Below are positions 7,824 to 15,842 of a stretch of DNA of 64,000 nt, in pieces. A program made the position numbers and the translations under genes. The notes below the pieces were generated by a model. The model had not been told where the DNA came from and did no database searches. It was given only the letters and a program-made list of their open reading frames with translations. The stretch comes from JBDOQU01 sp039839375 (GTDB taxonomy: Bacteria; Pseudomonadota; Alphaproteobacteria; DSM-16000; Inquilinaceae). Every line of letters begins with the position of its first letter. Position 1 is the first letter of the stretch. The DNA is taken from positions 310,001 through 374,000 of the forward strand of contig NZ_JBDOQU010000002.1 in the NCBI RefSeq assembly GCF_039839375.1, given 5' to 3'.

Positions 7824-8963
7824 ATGACCACCGCCGCCCTCCCCCTCACGCTCTCCCAGGCGCTGGCTTTCCGGCTGGCGCGCCATCATTTGCTGGAGCC
7901 GGCGGACGATCCGCTGACCGCGGCGCGGACGCTGATCGGCGCGCAGGCGCAGGTCCATTCGGCGGCGATCCTGCAGCTTCGCGCCCGCACCCGGAAGACG
8001 ACCGCCCGCGCGATCGATCGCGCGCTGCGCCGGGACCGGTCGCTGGTGAAGATGTGGGGTCAGCGGGGAACCCTGCATCTGACGCCTGCCGGCGACCTGC
8101 CGATGATCCTGGCGCTCAGGAGCACCTTCGAGGAAAGCTACCGGCGCTGGTACCGGCGGGAGGGGCTGACCGACGCCCAGATCGACCTGCTGGTCGCCGC
8201 CATCGCCGAAGCCGTGGCGAAGCAGCCGATGAGCCGCGGCGATCTCGCCGCCGCCCTGTCGCCGCGCCTGGGCGAATGGGCGCGCCCCTGGCTGGAGCAT
8301 AGCTGGGGCGGGGCGATCAAGCTGGCGACGGCGCTGGGCCATGTCTGCCACGGGCCCGAGCGGGAGCGGGAGGCCACCTTCATCAGCCTGAACGGCTGGG
8401 CGCCGCCGCCGGAGGAGCCGGCCGGGGAGGAACCTCTCCTCACCCTGCTGCGCCGCTACCTCGCGGTCTACGGCCCCGCCCGGCCGCGCGACTTCGCGAA
8501 GTTCACCAACCTGCCGGCCCCGGCGGTCCGCGCGCTGTGGGAGGCGCTGCATCCCGACCTTGTTCCGGTGGAGGTCGAGACGGAGGCCGGGGGCAAGCCG
8601 CTCTGGGCGCTGGCGGAGGACGAGGAGGCGCTGCGCGAGGCGTCCATGCCGCCGGGCCACATCACGGCGCTGCCGCTCTTCGACCCCTACCTCCTGGCGC
8701 ATCACGACACCGACCCGGTCGTGCCCGGCCGCCATCGGGCGCTGGTCTACCGCACCGCCGGCTGGATCACCGCGGTCATCCTCCGGGAAGGCCGGCTGGC
8801 GGCGGTCTGGAACCATGAGAAGCGGGGCGACGGGTGGCGCGTCACCATCACGCCGACGGGCCGTTTCGGACAGATACCGCTTCGCCGCGCGACCCGGAAA
8901 ATCCGCCATCTGGCGGGCGCGTACGGCGTACGGGACGTGACCGTGGAACTGGCGGCGGGCTGA
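7824..8963 (+). CDS. Winged-helix DNA-binding domain protein (HTH_42 / AlkZ-YcaQ-like)
   Basis: A 379-residue cytosolic protein. The N-terminus (LSQALAFRLARHHL), ARTLIGAQAQVHSAAILQL, SLVKMWGQRGTLHLT and the late LPLFDPYLLAHHDTD and IPLRRATRK segments match the HTH_42 superfamily, which includes the bacterial DNA glycosylases AlkZ/YcaQ that act on crosslinks and alkylated bases. The QAQ motif at about residue 40 resembles the QxQ catalytic motif reported for that group. A repair role is plausible from the family but not demonstrated. It lies 39 bp after dnaA and interrupts the otherwise ancestral dnaA-dnaN-recF-gyrB order. Confidence 0.8.
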   Translation: MTTAALPLTLSQALAFRLARHHLLEPADDPLTAARTLIGAQAQVHSAAILQLRARTRKTTARAIDRALRRDRSLVKMWGQRGTLHLTPAGDLPMILALRSTFEESYRRWYRREGLTDAQIDLLVAAIAEAVAKQPMSRGDLAAALSPRLGEWARPWLEHSWGGAIKLATALGHVCHGPEREREATFISLNGWAPPPEEPAGEEPLLTLLRRYLAVYGPARPRDFAKFTNLPAPAVRALWEALHPDLVPVEVETEAGGKPLWALAEDEEALREASMPPGHITALPLFDPYLLAHHDTDPVVPGRHRALVYRTAGWITAVILREGRLAAVWNHEKRGDGWRVTITPTGRFGQIPLRRATRKIRHLAGAYGVRDVTVELAAG

Positions 8964-9061
8964 GCCGGCGGGGCTGGGGAAAAAGTTTCGGCGCTTCCGT
9001 GCTTTGGGCTATAGTACGCGGCCATTTGCGGGTGGATGCGCCCGTGACACGACAAAGACAG

Positions 9062-9084
9062 AAGGCCGGCGTCACGCCGGCCTT
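9062..9084. terminator. Perfect 10-bp hairpin ahead of dnaN
   Basis: AAGGCCGGCG (9062-9071) pairs with CGCCGGCCTT (9075-9084) across a 3-nt loop, 17 bp before the dnaN start. There is no T-run on the plus strand, so it may be a leader hairpin affecting dnaN expression or a weak terminator for the preceding gene. Confidence 0.5.
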
Positions 9085-9101
9085 GCAGACTCGGGTTCCA
9101 G

Positions 9102-10235
9102 ATGAAGCTCACCATCGAACGCGCCGCCTTGCTGAAGTCGCTCAATCACGTGCAAAGCGTCGTGGAACGGCGGAACACCATTCCGATCCTGGCGAACGTC
9201 CTGATGCGCGCCGGCGGCGGCAAGCTGAGCCTGACCGCCACCGACATGGACCTTGAGATCGTCGAATCGGTCCCGGCGGAGGTGACGGGCGAAGGCGCGA
9301 CCTCCGCTCCCGCCCATACGCTCTACGACATCGTCCGCAAGCTGCCGGAAGGCGCGCAGGTGGAGATCGAATGGTCGGGCGACGCATCCGCGCCCCTATC
9401 GCTGCGCGCCGGACGGTCCAGCTTCAGGCTGGGCTGCCTGCCGGTGGAGGATTTCCCCTCCATGGCCGGCGGCGACCTGCCCAACCGCTTCACCCTGTCG
9501 GCCAAGGACCTGCGGTCGATGATCGATCGAACGCGGTTCGCGATCTCGACCGAGGAGACGCGCTACTACCTGAACGGCATCTACCTCCATGCCGGCCGGT
9601 CGCGGGACAATGAGGAACCGATGCCGGTTCTGCGCGCCGTGGCGACGGACGGTCACCGGCTGGCGCGGGTCGAGGCTCCGCTGCCTTCGGGCGCGGAGGA
9701 GATGCCGGGCGTGATCGTCCCGCGCAAGACGGTGAACGAGCTGCGCAAGCTGATCGACGAATCCGCGGAGGAGATCGAGGTGTCGCTGAGCGACAGCAAG
9801 GTCCGCTTCGCCTTCGACAGCGTGACCCTGACCTCGAAGCTGATCGATGGCACCTTCCCCGATTATGAGCGGGTGATCCCGGCCGGCAACGACAAGGTGC
9901 TGGCGGTCGACGCCCGCAGCTTCGCCGCTGCCGTCGACCGTGTCTCCACCATCGCGACGGAGAAAAGCCGCGCGGTCAAGCTGAGCCTGGAGGGCGGCAC
10001 GCTGACCCTGTCGGCGACCAGCGCGGAGCAGGGCAGCGCGACGGAGGAGATCGAGGTCGTGTATGATTCATCGCCGATCGAGATCGGCTTCAACTCCCGC
10101 TATCTCCTGGACATCACCCAGCAGATCGAGGGCGAGGGCGCGCAGTTCACCATGGCCGACGCCGCCTCGCCGACGATCGTCCAGGATTCGGCGGATAGCA
10201 GCGCGCTCTACGTGCTGATGCCGATGCGGGTGTGA
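9102..10235 (+). CDS. dnaN: DNA polymerase III subunit beta (sliding clamp)
   Basis: Forms the ring that tethers DNA polymerase III to DNA. The 377 residues begin MKLTIERAALLKSLNHVQ and show VERRNTIPILANVL, LTATDMDLEI, the middle-domain YYLNGIYLH, AVATDGHRLA, and the C-terminal ending SALYVLMPMRV, all characteristic of the three-domain clamp. Full length and unremarkable. It is followed after 15 bp by recF. Confidence 0.98.
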   Translation: MKLTIERAALLKSLNHVQSVVERRNTIPILANVLMRAGGGKLSLTATDMDLEIVESVPAEVTGEGATSAPAHTLYDIVRKLPEGAQVEIEWSGDASAPLSLRAGRSSFRLGCLPVEDFPSMAGGDLPNRFTLSAKDLRSMIDRTRFAISTEETRYYLNGIYLHAGRSRDNEEPMPVLRAVATDGHRLARVEAPLPSGAEEMPGVIVPRKTVNELRKLIDESAEEIEVSLSDSKVRFAFDSVTLTSKLIDGTFPDYERVIPAGNDKVLAVDARSFAAAVDRVSTIATEKSRAVKLSLEGGTLTLSATSAEQGSATEEIEVVYDSSPIEIGFNSRYLLDITQQIEGEGAQFTMADAASPTIVQDSADSSALYVLMPMRV

Positions 10236-10250
10236 CGACAGGCGAACATT

Positions 10251-11441
10251 GTGGCGGTTGAAGCAAGGGCGCACGCGATTGAGGAATCGCGGGCGACCCA
10301 CCATTTGAGGATAGTGCGGCTTTCCGTCGCCGATTTCCGCTGCTACGGCGAAGCGCGGATCGACGCCGACGACCGGCCGATCGTCCTGACCGGGGCCAAC
10401 GGCGCGGGCAAGACGAACCTGCTGGAGGCGATATCCTTCCTGGCGCCGGGCCGGGGGTTGAGGCGGGCGACCCTGGTGGAGGCGCTTCGCCGCCAATCGC
10501 CGGCGGGCGCGGCCTGGGCCGTCTCCGCCCGGATCGACGGCCCGGCGGGAGAGATCGTCATCGGGACCGGCATGGACCCGGAAGCCGGGGCCGCATCGTC
10601 CCGCCGCATCGTCAGGATCGACGGTCGCCCGGCCGCCAGCCAGGCCGATCTCGGCGGTCATCTGACGCTGGTCTGGTTGACCCCGCAGATGGACCGGCTG
10701 TTCCTCGAAGGGGCCGGCAATCGCCGCCGGTTCCTGGACCGGCTGGTCTACGGCTTCCATGCCGGGCATGCCGCCAGCCTGGGCGCCTATGAGCAGGCGA
10801 TGCGCGAACGGTCGCGCCTGCTGAAGGACGACCGCTGGGACGCCTCCTGGCTGGCCGCGCTGGAAGAGGCAATGGCCGGCCATGCCGTCGCCATCGCCGC
10901 GGCGCGGCGGGAGGTGGTGGGCAGGCTGTCGGCCGCCGGCGCGTCGGCGACGCTGGCGGACGGTCCGTTCCCGCAGGCGGACATGGCGCTTTCCGGCACG
11001 GTCGAGGGCTGGCTGGAAACGATGCCCGCCTTGGCCGCCGAAGACGCGCTGAAGGACAGGCTGGCGGAGACGCGCCGTCTGGACGCCGCGATCGGCGGCG
11101 CGACGGAAGGACCGCACCGCAGCGACCTCGCGGTGCGCCATCGCGGCAAGGACATGCCCGCCGGCCAATGTTCGACGGGTGAGCAGAAGGCGCTCCTGAT
11201 CGGCATCGTGCTGGCCAATGCGCGCATCCTGGCGGCGGAACGCGGCGCGCCGCCGATCCTGCTGCTGGACGAGGTGGCGGCCCATCTCGACCGCGGCCGG
11301 CGGGCCGCTTTGTTCGACGAGATCCTGGCCCTGGGCGCGCAGGCCTGGCTGACCGGCACCGACCGGGAGCTGTTCGCCGATTTCGGCGGCCGCGCCCGCT
11401 TCCTGGGCGTCGAGGACGCCCGGATAACCGATTTAGGGTGA
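10251..11441 (+). CDS. recF: DNA replication and repair protein RecF
   Basis: ABC-type ATPase that loads RecA at gapped DNA with RecO and RecR. The 396 residues contain the N-terminal LSVADFRCYGEA, Walker A LTGANGAGKTNLLEAI, the signature-like STGEQKALLIG and Walker B PPILLLDEVAAHLD. The GTG at 10251 is used as start; the first 20 residues are less conserved and an internal TTG/GTG near 10304-10314 is an alternative closer to typical RecF N-termini. Its TGA overlaps a GTG that could serve gyrB, indicating coupling. Confidence 0.95.
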   Translation: MAVEARAHAIEESRATHHLRIVRLSVADFRCYGEARIDADDRPIVLTGANGAGKTNLLEAISFLAPGRGLRRATLVEALRRQSPAGAAWAVSARIDGPAGEIVIGTGMDPEAGAASSRRIVRIDGRPAASQADLGGHLTLVWLTPQMDRLFLEGAGNRRRFLDRLVYGFHAGHAASLGAYEQAMRERSRLLKDDRWDASWLAALEEAMAGHAVAIAAARREVVGRLSAAGASATLADGPFPQADMALSGTVEGWLETMPALAAEDALKDRLAETRRLDAAIGGATEGPHRSDLAVRHRGKDMPAGQCSTGEQKALLIGIVLANARILAAERGAPPILLLDEVAAHLDRGRRAALFDEILALGAQAWLTGTDRELFADFGGRARFLGVEDARITDLG

Positions 11442-11455
11442 TTGAGAGAGACCCG

Positions 11456-13888
11456 ATGACCGAGCCAATGACGACCGAGACCGCCGCGAACGATTATGGC
11501 GCCGACAGCATCAAGGTGCTGCGGGGGCTGGAAGCCGTCCGCAAGCGCCCCGGCATGTATATCGGCGACACCGACGACGGGTCGGGCCTGCACCACATGG
11601 TCTATGAGGTGGTGGACAACGCCATCGACGAGGCGCTGGCCGGCTATTGCGACACGGTGGACATTATCCTGAACGAGGAAGGGTCGGTCACCGTCCGCGA
11701 CAATGGCCGCGGCATCCCGGTCGGCATCCACGGGGAGGAAGGCATCTCGGCCGCCGAGGTCATCATGACCCAGCTCCATGCCGGCGGTAAGTTCGACCAG
11801 AACTCCTACAAGGTGTCGGGCGGCCTGCACGGGGTCGGCGTCTCCGTCGTCAACGCCCTGTCGGAAGTGCTGGACCTGACCATCTGGCGCGGCGGCAAGG
11901 AATGGACGATGCGCTTCCGCGGCGGCGAGGCCGAAGCGCCGCTGGCGGCGACCGGCGACAGCAACGGGCGCACCGGCACGCAGATCACCTTCCTGCCGTC
12001 CAAGGAGACCTTCACCCGGACGGAGTACGATTTCGCCACGCTGGAGCACCGGTTCCGGGAGCTGGCCTTCCTCAATTCCGGCGTTTCGATTCGGCTGACC
12101 GACGCGCGCGGCGCGGAGCCGAAGACGGCGGAGCTGCATTACGAAGGCGGTCTGGAAGCCTTCGTCAACTGGCTCGACCGGTCGAAGAGCCCGCTGCACA
12201 AACCGGCGATCGCGATCTCGTCCGAACGGGACGGCATCACCGTCGAAGTGGCGATGCAGTGGACCGACGCCTTCCACGAAACCATGCTCTGCTTCACCAA
12301 CAACATCCCGCAGCGCGACGGCGGCACGCATCTGGCCGGCTTCCGCGGCGCGCTGACCCGCCAGGTCAACGCCTACGCCCAGGACAGCGGCATCGCCAAG
12401 AAGGAGAAGGTGGCGATCACCGGCGAGGATGCGCGCGAAGGGCTGACCTGCGTCTTGTCGGTCAAGGTGCCGGACCCGAAATTCTCCAGCCAGACCAAGG
12501 ACAAGCTGGTCTCCTCGGAAGTCCGCCCCGTGGTCGAGAGCGTGGTCAACGAGGCGCTGGCCCTGTGGTTCGGGGAGAATCCGGGCGACGCCAAGAAAAT
12601 CATCCAGAAGGTGGTGGAATCCGCCGCCGCTCGGGAGGCGGCCCGCAAGGCCCGCGACCTGACCCGGCGCAAGAGCGTGCTCGACATCGCCTCCCTGCCC
12701 GGCAAGCTGGCCGATTGCCAGAACCGCGATCCGGCGGAATCCGAACTCTTCATCGTCGAGGGCGATTCCGCTGGCGGCTCGGCCAAGCAGGCGCGCGACC
12801 GGCGGATGCAGGCCATCCTGCCCCTGCGCGGCAAGATCCTGAACGTGGAGCGGGCGCGCATCGACAAGATGCTTTCCTCCGCGGAGATCGGCACGCTGAT
12901 CACCGCGCTGGGCACCGGCATCCGGGATGATTTCGATATCGAGAAGACGCGGTATCACAAGATCATCATCATGACCGACGCCGATGTCGACGGGTCGCAC
13001 ATCCGCACGCTGCTGCTGACCTTCTTCTACCGGCAGATGCCGGAGATCATCGAGAAGGGCTACCTCTACATCGCACAGCCGCCGCTCTACCGCGCGGCGC
13101 GCGGCAAGTCGGAGATCTACCTCAAGGACGATCCGGCGATGGAGCGGTACCTGATCGACCAGGGGATCGACGACGCGCTGTTCGTCCAGGCCGATGGAAC
13201 CCAGCTCGCCGGCGACGACCTGCGCGGGCTGGTGGAACGGGCGCGGGAGGTGCAGTCCCTGCTCCGCACCCTGTCGGCGAAGGTCGGCAGCCTTCAGATC
13301 GTTGAGCAGTTGGCCATCGTCGGCGGCTTCGCCCCGGCCGTCTTCGACGACCCCGCCCGCGCCGGAGAGGTAGCGGCCGATGTCGCCCGCCGGCTGGACG
13401 AGCTGTCCCCCGCCCTGGAGCGGGGCTGGACAGGCGCGTTCATGGAAGATGAGGGCTTCGTCTTCGAACGGACGCTGCGCGGCGTGAAGGACCGCCGCGT
13501 GGTCGGCCGCGACCTCGCCCGCACCGGCGAGGCGCGGCGGCTGGAGGCGCTGTCGAAGGACCTCAAATCCGTCTTCGACCGTCCCGGCACGCTGACGCTG
13601 AAGGCGCAGGAATGGAAGATCACCGGCCCCGTCTCGCTGTGCGAGCGGATCATGGAGCTGGGCCGCAAGGGCGTCGCCATCCAGCGCTACAAGGGCTTGG
13701 GCGAAATGAACCCGGAGCAGCTCTGGGAGACGACGCTGGACCAGAACGTCCGCTCCCTACTCCAGGTCAAGGTCAGCCACGCCGACGACGCGGAGGACGT
13801 GTTCTCCACCCTCATGGGCGACCTGGTCGAACCCCGCCGCGACTTCATCCAGGAAAACGCCCTGAAGGTGGCGAACCTGGACGTGTAG
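11456..13888 (+). CDS. gyrB: DNA gyrase subunit B
   Basis: ATPase subunit of the A2B2 gyrase that introduces negative supercoils. GHKL features are KVLRGLEAVRKRPGMYIG, EVVDNAIDEA, DNGRGIPVG and GGLHGVGVSVVNAL. The Toprim domain shows VEGDSAGGSAKQ and MTDADVDGSHI, and the C-terminus has QRYKGLGEMN and ENALKVANLDV. The ATG at 11456 (810 residues) has GAGAGAG upstream; an overlapping GTG at 11438 would add six residues. The conserved 3' end lies 11 bp from the left edge of the proposed transposon. Confidence 0.98.
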   Translation: MTEPMTTETAANDYGADSIKVLRGLEAVRKRPGMYIGDTDDGSGLHHMVYEVVDNAIDEALAGYCDTVDIILNEEGSVTVRDNGRGIPVGIHGEEGISAAEVIMTQLHAGGKFDQNSYKVSGGLHGVGVSVVNALSEVLDLTIWRGGKEWTMRFRGGEAEAPLAATGDSNGRTGTQITFLPSKETFTRTEYDFATLEHRFRELAFLNSGVSIRLTDARGAEPKTAELHYEGGLEAFVNWLDRSKSPLHKPAIAISSERDGITVEVAMQWTDAFHETMLCFTNNIPQRDGGTHLAGFRGALTRQVNAYAQDSGIAKKEKVAITGEDAREGLTCVLSVKVPDPKFSSQTKDKLVSSEVRPVVESVVNEALALWFGENPGDAKKIIQKVVESAAAREAARKARDLTRRKSVLDIASLPGKLADCQNRDPAESELFIVEGDSAGGSAKQARDRRMQAILPLRGKILNVERARIDKMLSSAEIGTLITALGTGIRDDFDIEKTRYHKIIIMTDADVDGSHIRTLLLTFFYRQMPEIIEKGYLYIAQPPLYRAARGKSEIYLKDDPAMERYLIDQGIDDALFVQADGTQLAGDDLRGLVERAREVQSLLRTLSAKVGSLQIVEQLAIVGGFAPAVFDDPARAGEVAADVARRLDELSPALERGWTGAFMEDEGFVFERTLRGVKDRRVVGRDLARTGEARRLEALSKDLKSVFDRPGTLTLKAQEWKITGPVSLCERIMELGRKGVAIQRYKGLGEMNPEQLWETTLDQNVRSLLQVKVSHADDAEDVFSTLMGDLVEPRRDFIQENALKVANLDV

Positions 13889-13899
13889 GAGGGGGGCAC

Positions 13900-13966
13900 T
13901 GTCGGTTGCCACATAACTTGGCGTTTTGCCAAGTTAGTGGTTCGTCTTTGCCACGATTGTTGACAT
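13900..13966. repeat. Candidate Tn7-like transposon end with three TnsB-type direct repeats
   Basis: The edge begins TGT at 13900. TTGCCA recurs at 13906, 13926 and 13948, each preceded by a CG 1-3 bases before it, giving three roughly 20-22 bp direct repeats. Arrays of such repeats starting with TGT are what TnsB binds at the ends of Tn7-like elements. The same segment can fold as a hairpin (TAACTTGGC with GCCAAGTTA), which might also act after gyrB. The reciprocal end was not found, so the assignment is inferred from the repeat pattern and from the core tns genes inside. Confidence 0.65.
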
Positions 13967-13980
13967 CAGGCCCTTAGAGA

Positions 13981-14133
13981 ATGCCTGTGATCAATGGCTT
14001 AATCGCCGCAACCTTCTTCGTCGGCGGGCTGTCTACGGTGATGGCTACATTTCTACGCTGGAGTGAGGTGCCGGTGTTCTGCAGCGGGGAATCAAAGTTC
14101 TTCAGCGGACGGCGGGCGCCATCCAGTGAATAG
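13981..14133 (+). CDS. Small hypothetical protein with one membrane segment
   Basis: A 50-codon frame from ATG 13981 to TAG 14131. It opens MPVINGLIAATFFVGGLSTV, a plausible single transmembrane segment, followed by a short polar tail. The ribosome-binding sequence (TTAGAGA) is weak. It lies just inside the proposed transposon end. I do not recognise it and it may not be expressed. Confidence 0.35.
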   Translation: MPVINGLIAATFFVGGLSTVMATFLRWSEVPVFCSGESKFFSGRRAPSSE

Positions 14134-14229
14134 AGCGCGTTCCACGTACACCGGTAAGGGCATGTCTACTGGACATTCCCGATCGCGTTGTGGTCAAAAC
14201 GGCGGACCACCAACAGGAAGGAAGTGGCA

Positions 14230-14502
14230 ATGGATCTGGAGCCGATGACGCCTACGGAGTTTGCGACAGTCCATGAACTGACCCTCGAAAGATTGCGCGA
14301 TGATCTCTGCCGCGTCCTGCGGCATCTTAGTCTCAACGAGGACATGGATAACGCCGAGGTAGCGGATGCAAAGGAAGCGTGGGTTCTCGCCATTGCCGAT
14401 CATCTCAGGGAACCGTGTAGTAGACCCTCAAGATTCACGCTGGACCATCTTCCTCCGTATGCGATCGAGAGGATCAAGTCCGGACCATCTCCCGGGCGGT
14501 AA
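14230..14502 (+). CDS. Hypothetical small protein in transposon cargo
   Basis: A 90-residue protein starting at ATG 14230 behind AAGGAAG, which is preferred over an upstream in-frame ATG at 14188. It begins MDLEPMTPTEFATVHELTL and continues with a charged, probably helical middle (LERLRDDLCRVLRHL, NAEVADAKEAWVLAIADHL). No membrane segment, signal peptide or known motif is seen, and no family is recognised. The next gene is convergent with it. Confidence 0.55.
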   Translation: MDLEPMTPTEFATVHELTLERLRDDLCRVLRHLSLNEDMDNAEVADAKEAWVLAIADHLREPCSRPSRFTLDHLPPYAIERIKSGPSPGR

Positions 14503-14525
14503 TTCAGGGCATCCACGTTTGGCCA

Positions 14526-15161
14526 TTATGCTGCAAAGTCTGGCGCGGGATATCTCGGTGTCGCTACCCCCGCGACGACGCTGTTGCGGATGATAAGATA
14601 GGGATTGCCTGCGCCAACCTCAGGGTGCGCGCCTACGGTGCAACGAAGAGGTGTCTTATCGACCATCCAGAGCGGCGCCAATGAGTTCCGGATTGCGATG
14701 CGGGGGATGATCTGCCGCGCGTCGGTCAACGCTTTGTCGATTCGGTTAGCCAAGACTGCCAGGTCAGGTGGCGCGTTATCGTCGGCAGCGGGGTCCTCCT
14801 GTCCCGGAACACATCGGCATCTGCCCCTACCCTCGTGATATGCCGAGATGAGAAGATAAGGATTACCGTTGTAGGGGCGGCAGTCCTCCCGTCGCACAGA
14901 AGCCATCAGCATACCGTGTCCGACCGCTTCGCCGACGCCATCGATCACAATGACGGCGCCAGCGGGATCGCTCAGCCCGGCTTTCCGGGCATGTGAGATC
15001 TGCGCTTCCCTGAAGGCCACGAATAGATCCGTAAGGCGAGCGGCGAGACGGAAGACTCCAATCTCCGGGACCGGAGCGCGAGTTGACCAGCGTCGGGCAC
15101 TCACCCCATCGATTCCCAGGCGATCGGTGTGGCTCGACGTCAGGGGGTCATGAGTGTCCAT
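14526..15161 (-). CDS. Hypothetical protein with two NPYL repeats
   Basis: A 211-residue protein of unknown function whose ATG at 15161 has AGGAAA eight bases upstream. It contains a probable beta-rich core (AGAVIVIDGVGEAVGHGML) and two similar segments, NGNPYLLISAYHEG and GAGNPYLIIRNSVVAG, suggesting an internal duplication. There is no signal peptide or membrane segment. It is convergent with the gene at 14230 and on the same strand as the TPR-like gene at 15269. Confidence 0.6.
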   Translation of the reverse strand: MDTHDPLTSSHTDRLGIDGVSARRWSTRAPVPEIGVFRLAARLTDLFVAFREAQISHARKAGLSDPAGAVIVIDGVGEAVGHGMLMASVRREDCRPYNGNPYLLISAYHEGRGRCRCVPGQEDPAADDNAPPDLAVLANRIDKALTDARQIIPRIAIRNSLAPLWMVDKTPLRCTVGAHPEVGAGNPYLIIRNSVVAGVATPRYPAPDFAA

Positions 15162-15268
15162 ATGTCGTTTCCTTCGGTTCTAGCACTGACATTTCTGTTG
15201 GCATCCTGCTTTGACGTGCTCCGGAGCCCGTTAGGCGGCGATGTCCAACCCGCTACGTCAGCGACATC

Positions 15269-15724
15269 TCACGGCCGCAGGGCCAACCCGCCGCCTTCGA
15301 TTCGCTCGAGCGCGATACGTGCCTCAAGGCGGTCTTGAGGTTCCATGTCGAGGAGCAGACGGAGACAATTGGCTGCCCCGTCGACATCGCCGACGGCTGA
15401 CAGTTCGTCGCCGAGTTCAGCAAGAGCGGTCATGATCACGCGCGTGTTGTTGATGTGAAAGTCGGACTCCGGTGCGACTTCCCGTTTCCCAATGCTCACG
15501 ACCTCCTTGAGCAGAGCAATGCGCTCCGCTCGGTTGCGAGCGTTCTCTGCCAGGACGAGCATTGCCGAAGCGCAGGCAGGATCGATCTCCAGCGCCCAGC
15601 GCGCGTGAACGACGGCCTGGGCGAGGTCATCGCCTGCGTCTTCCATCGCGTCCAAAGCCTGGATGAGGAGCCGATTATCGTCCTCATCAACGGGCCTGGG
15701 TCCAAGCATATCGATCTCGAGCAT
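15269..15724 (-). CDS. Hypothetical TPR-like helical protein
   Basis: A 151-residue protein predicted to be nearly all helical. Segments such as DDLAQAVVHARWALEIDPACASAM and GDVDGAANCLRLLLDMEPQDRLEA resemble tetratricopeptide repeats (hydrophobic plus Ala/Gly pattern ending in DP or EP). The start at ATG 15724 has GGAGA five to six bases upstream; an earlier ATG at 15736 lacks one. No partner is known; TPR-like proteins usually act as protein-binding scaffolds. It is divergent from the PhoD-like gene. Confidence 0.6.
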   Translation of the reverse strand: MLEIDMLGPRPVDEDDNRLLIQALDAMEDAGDDLAQAVVHARWALEIDPACASAMLVLAENARNRAERIALLKEVVSIGKREVAPESDFHINNTRVIMTALAELGDELSAVGDVDGAANCLRLLLDMEPQDRLEARIALERIEGGGLALRP

Positions 15725-15842
15725 CGGTTTCTCCATTGGCGACTAGGTCAATGAAGGTGCCTGCAGCTTATGCAAGGCACCATGCGTATCCACGAGAGTT
15801 GCGTCGACAATCCAGCGTTGACAGTGGCCGGAGGACTTTTCG

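Noticed and set aside
10787..13000. Very long open frame on the minus strand opposite recF and gyrB
   Set aside because: It mirrors the highly biased codon use of the true genes, has no recognisable domains, and overlaps them completely.
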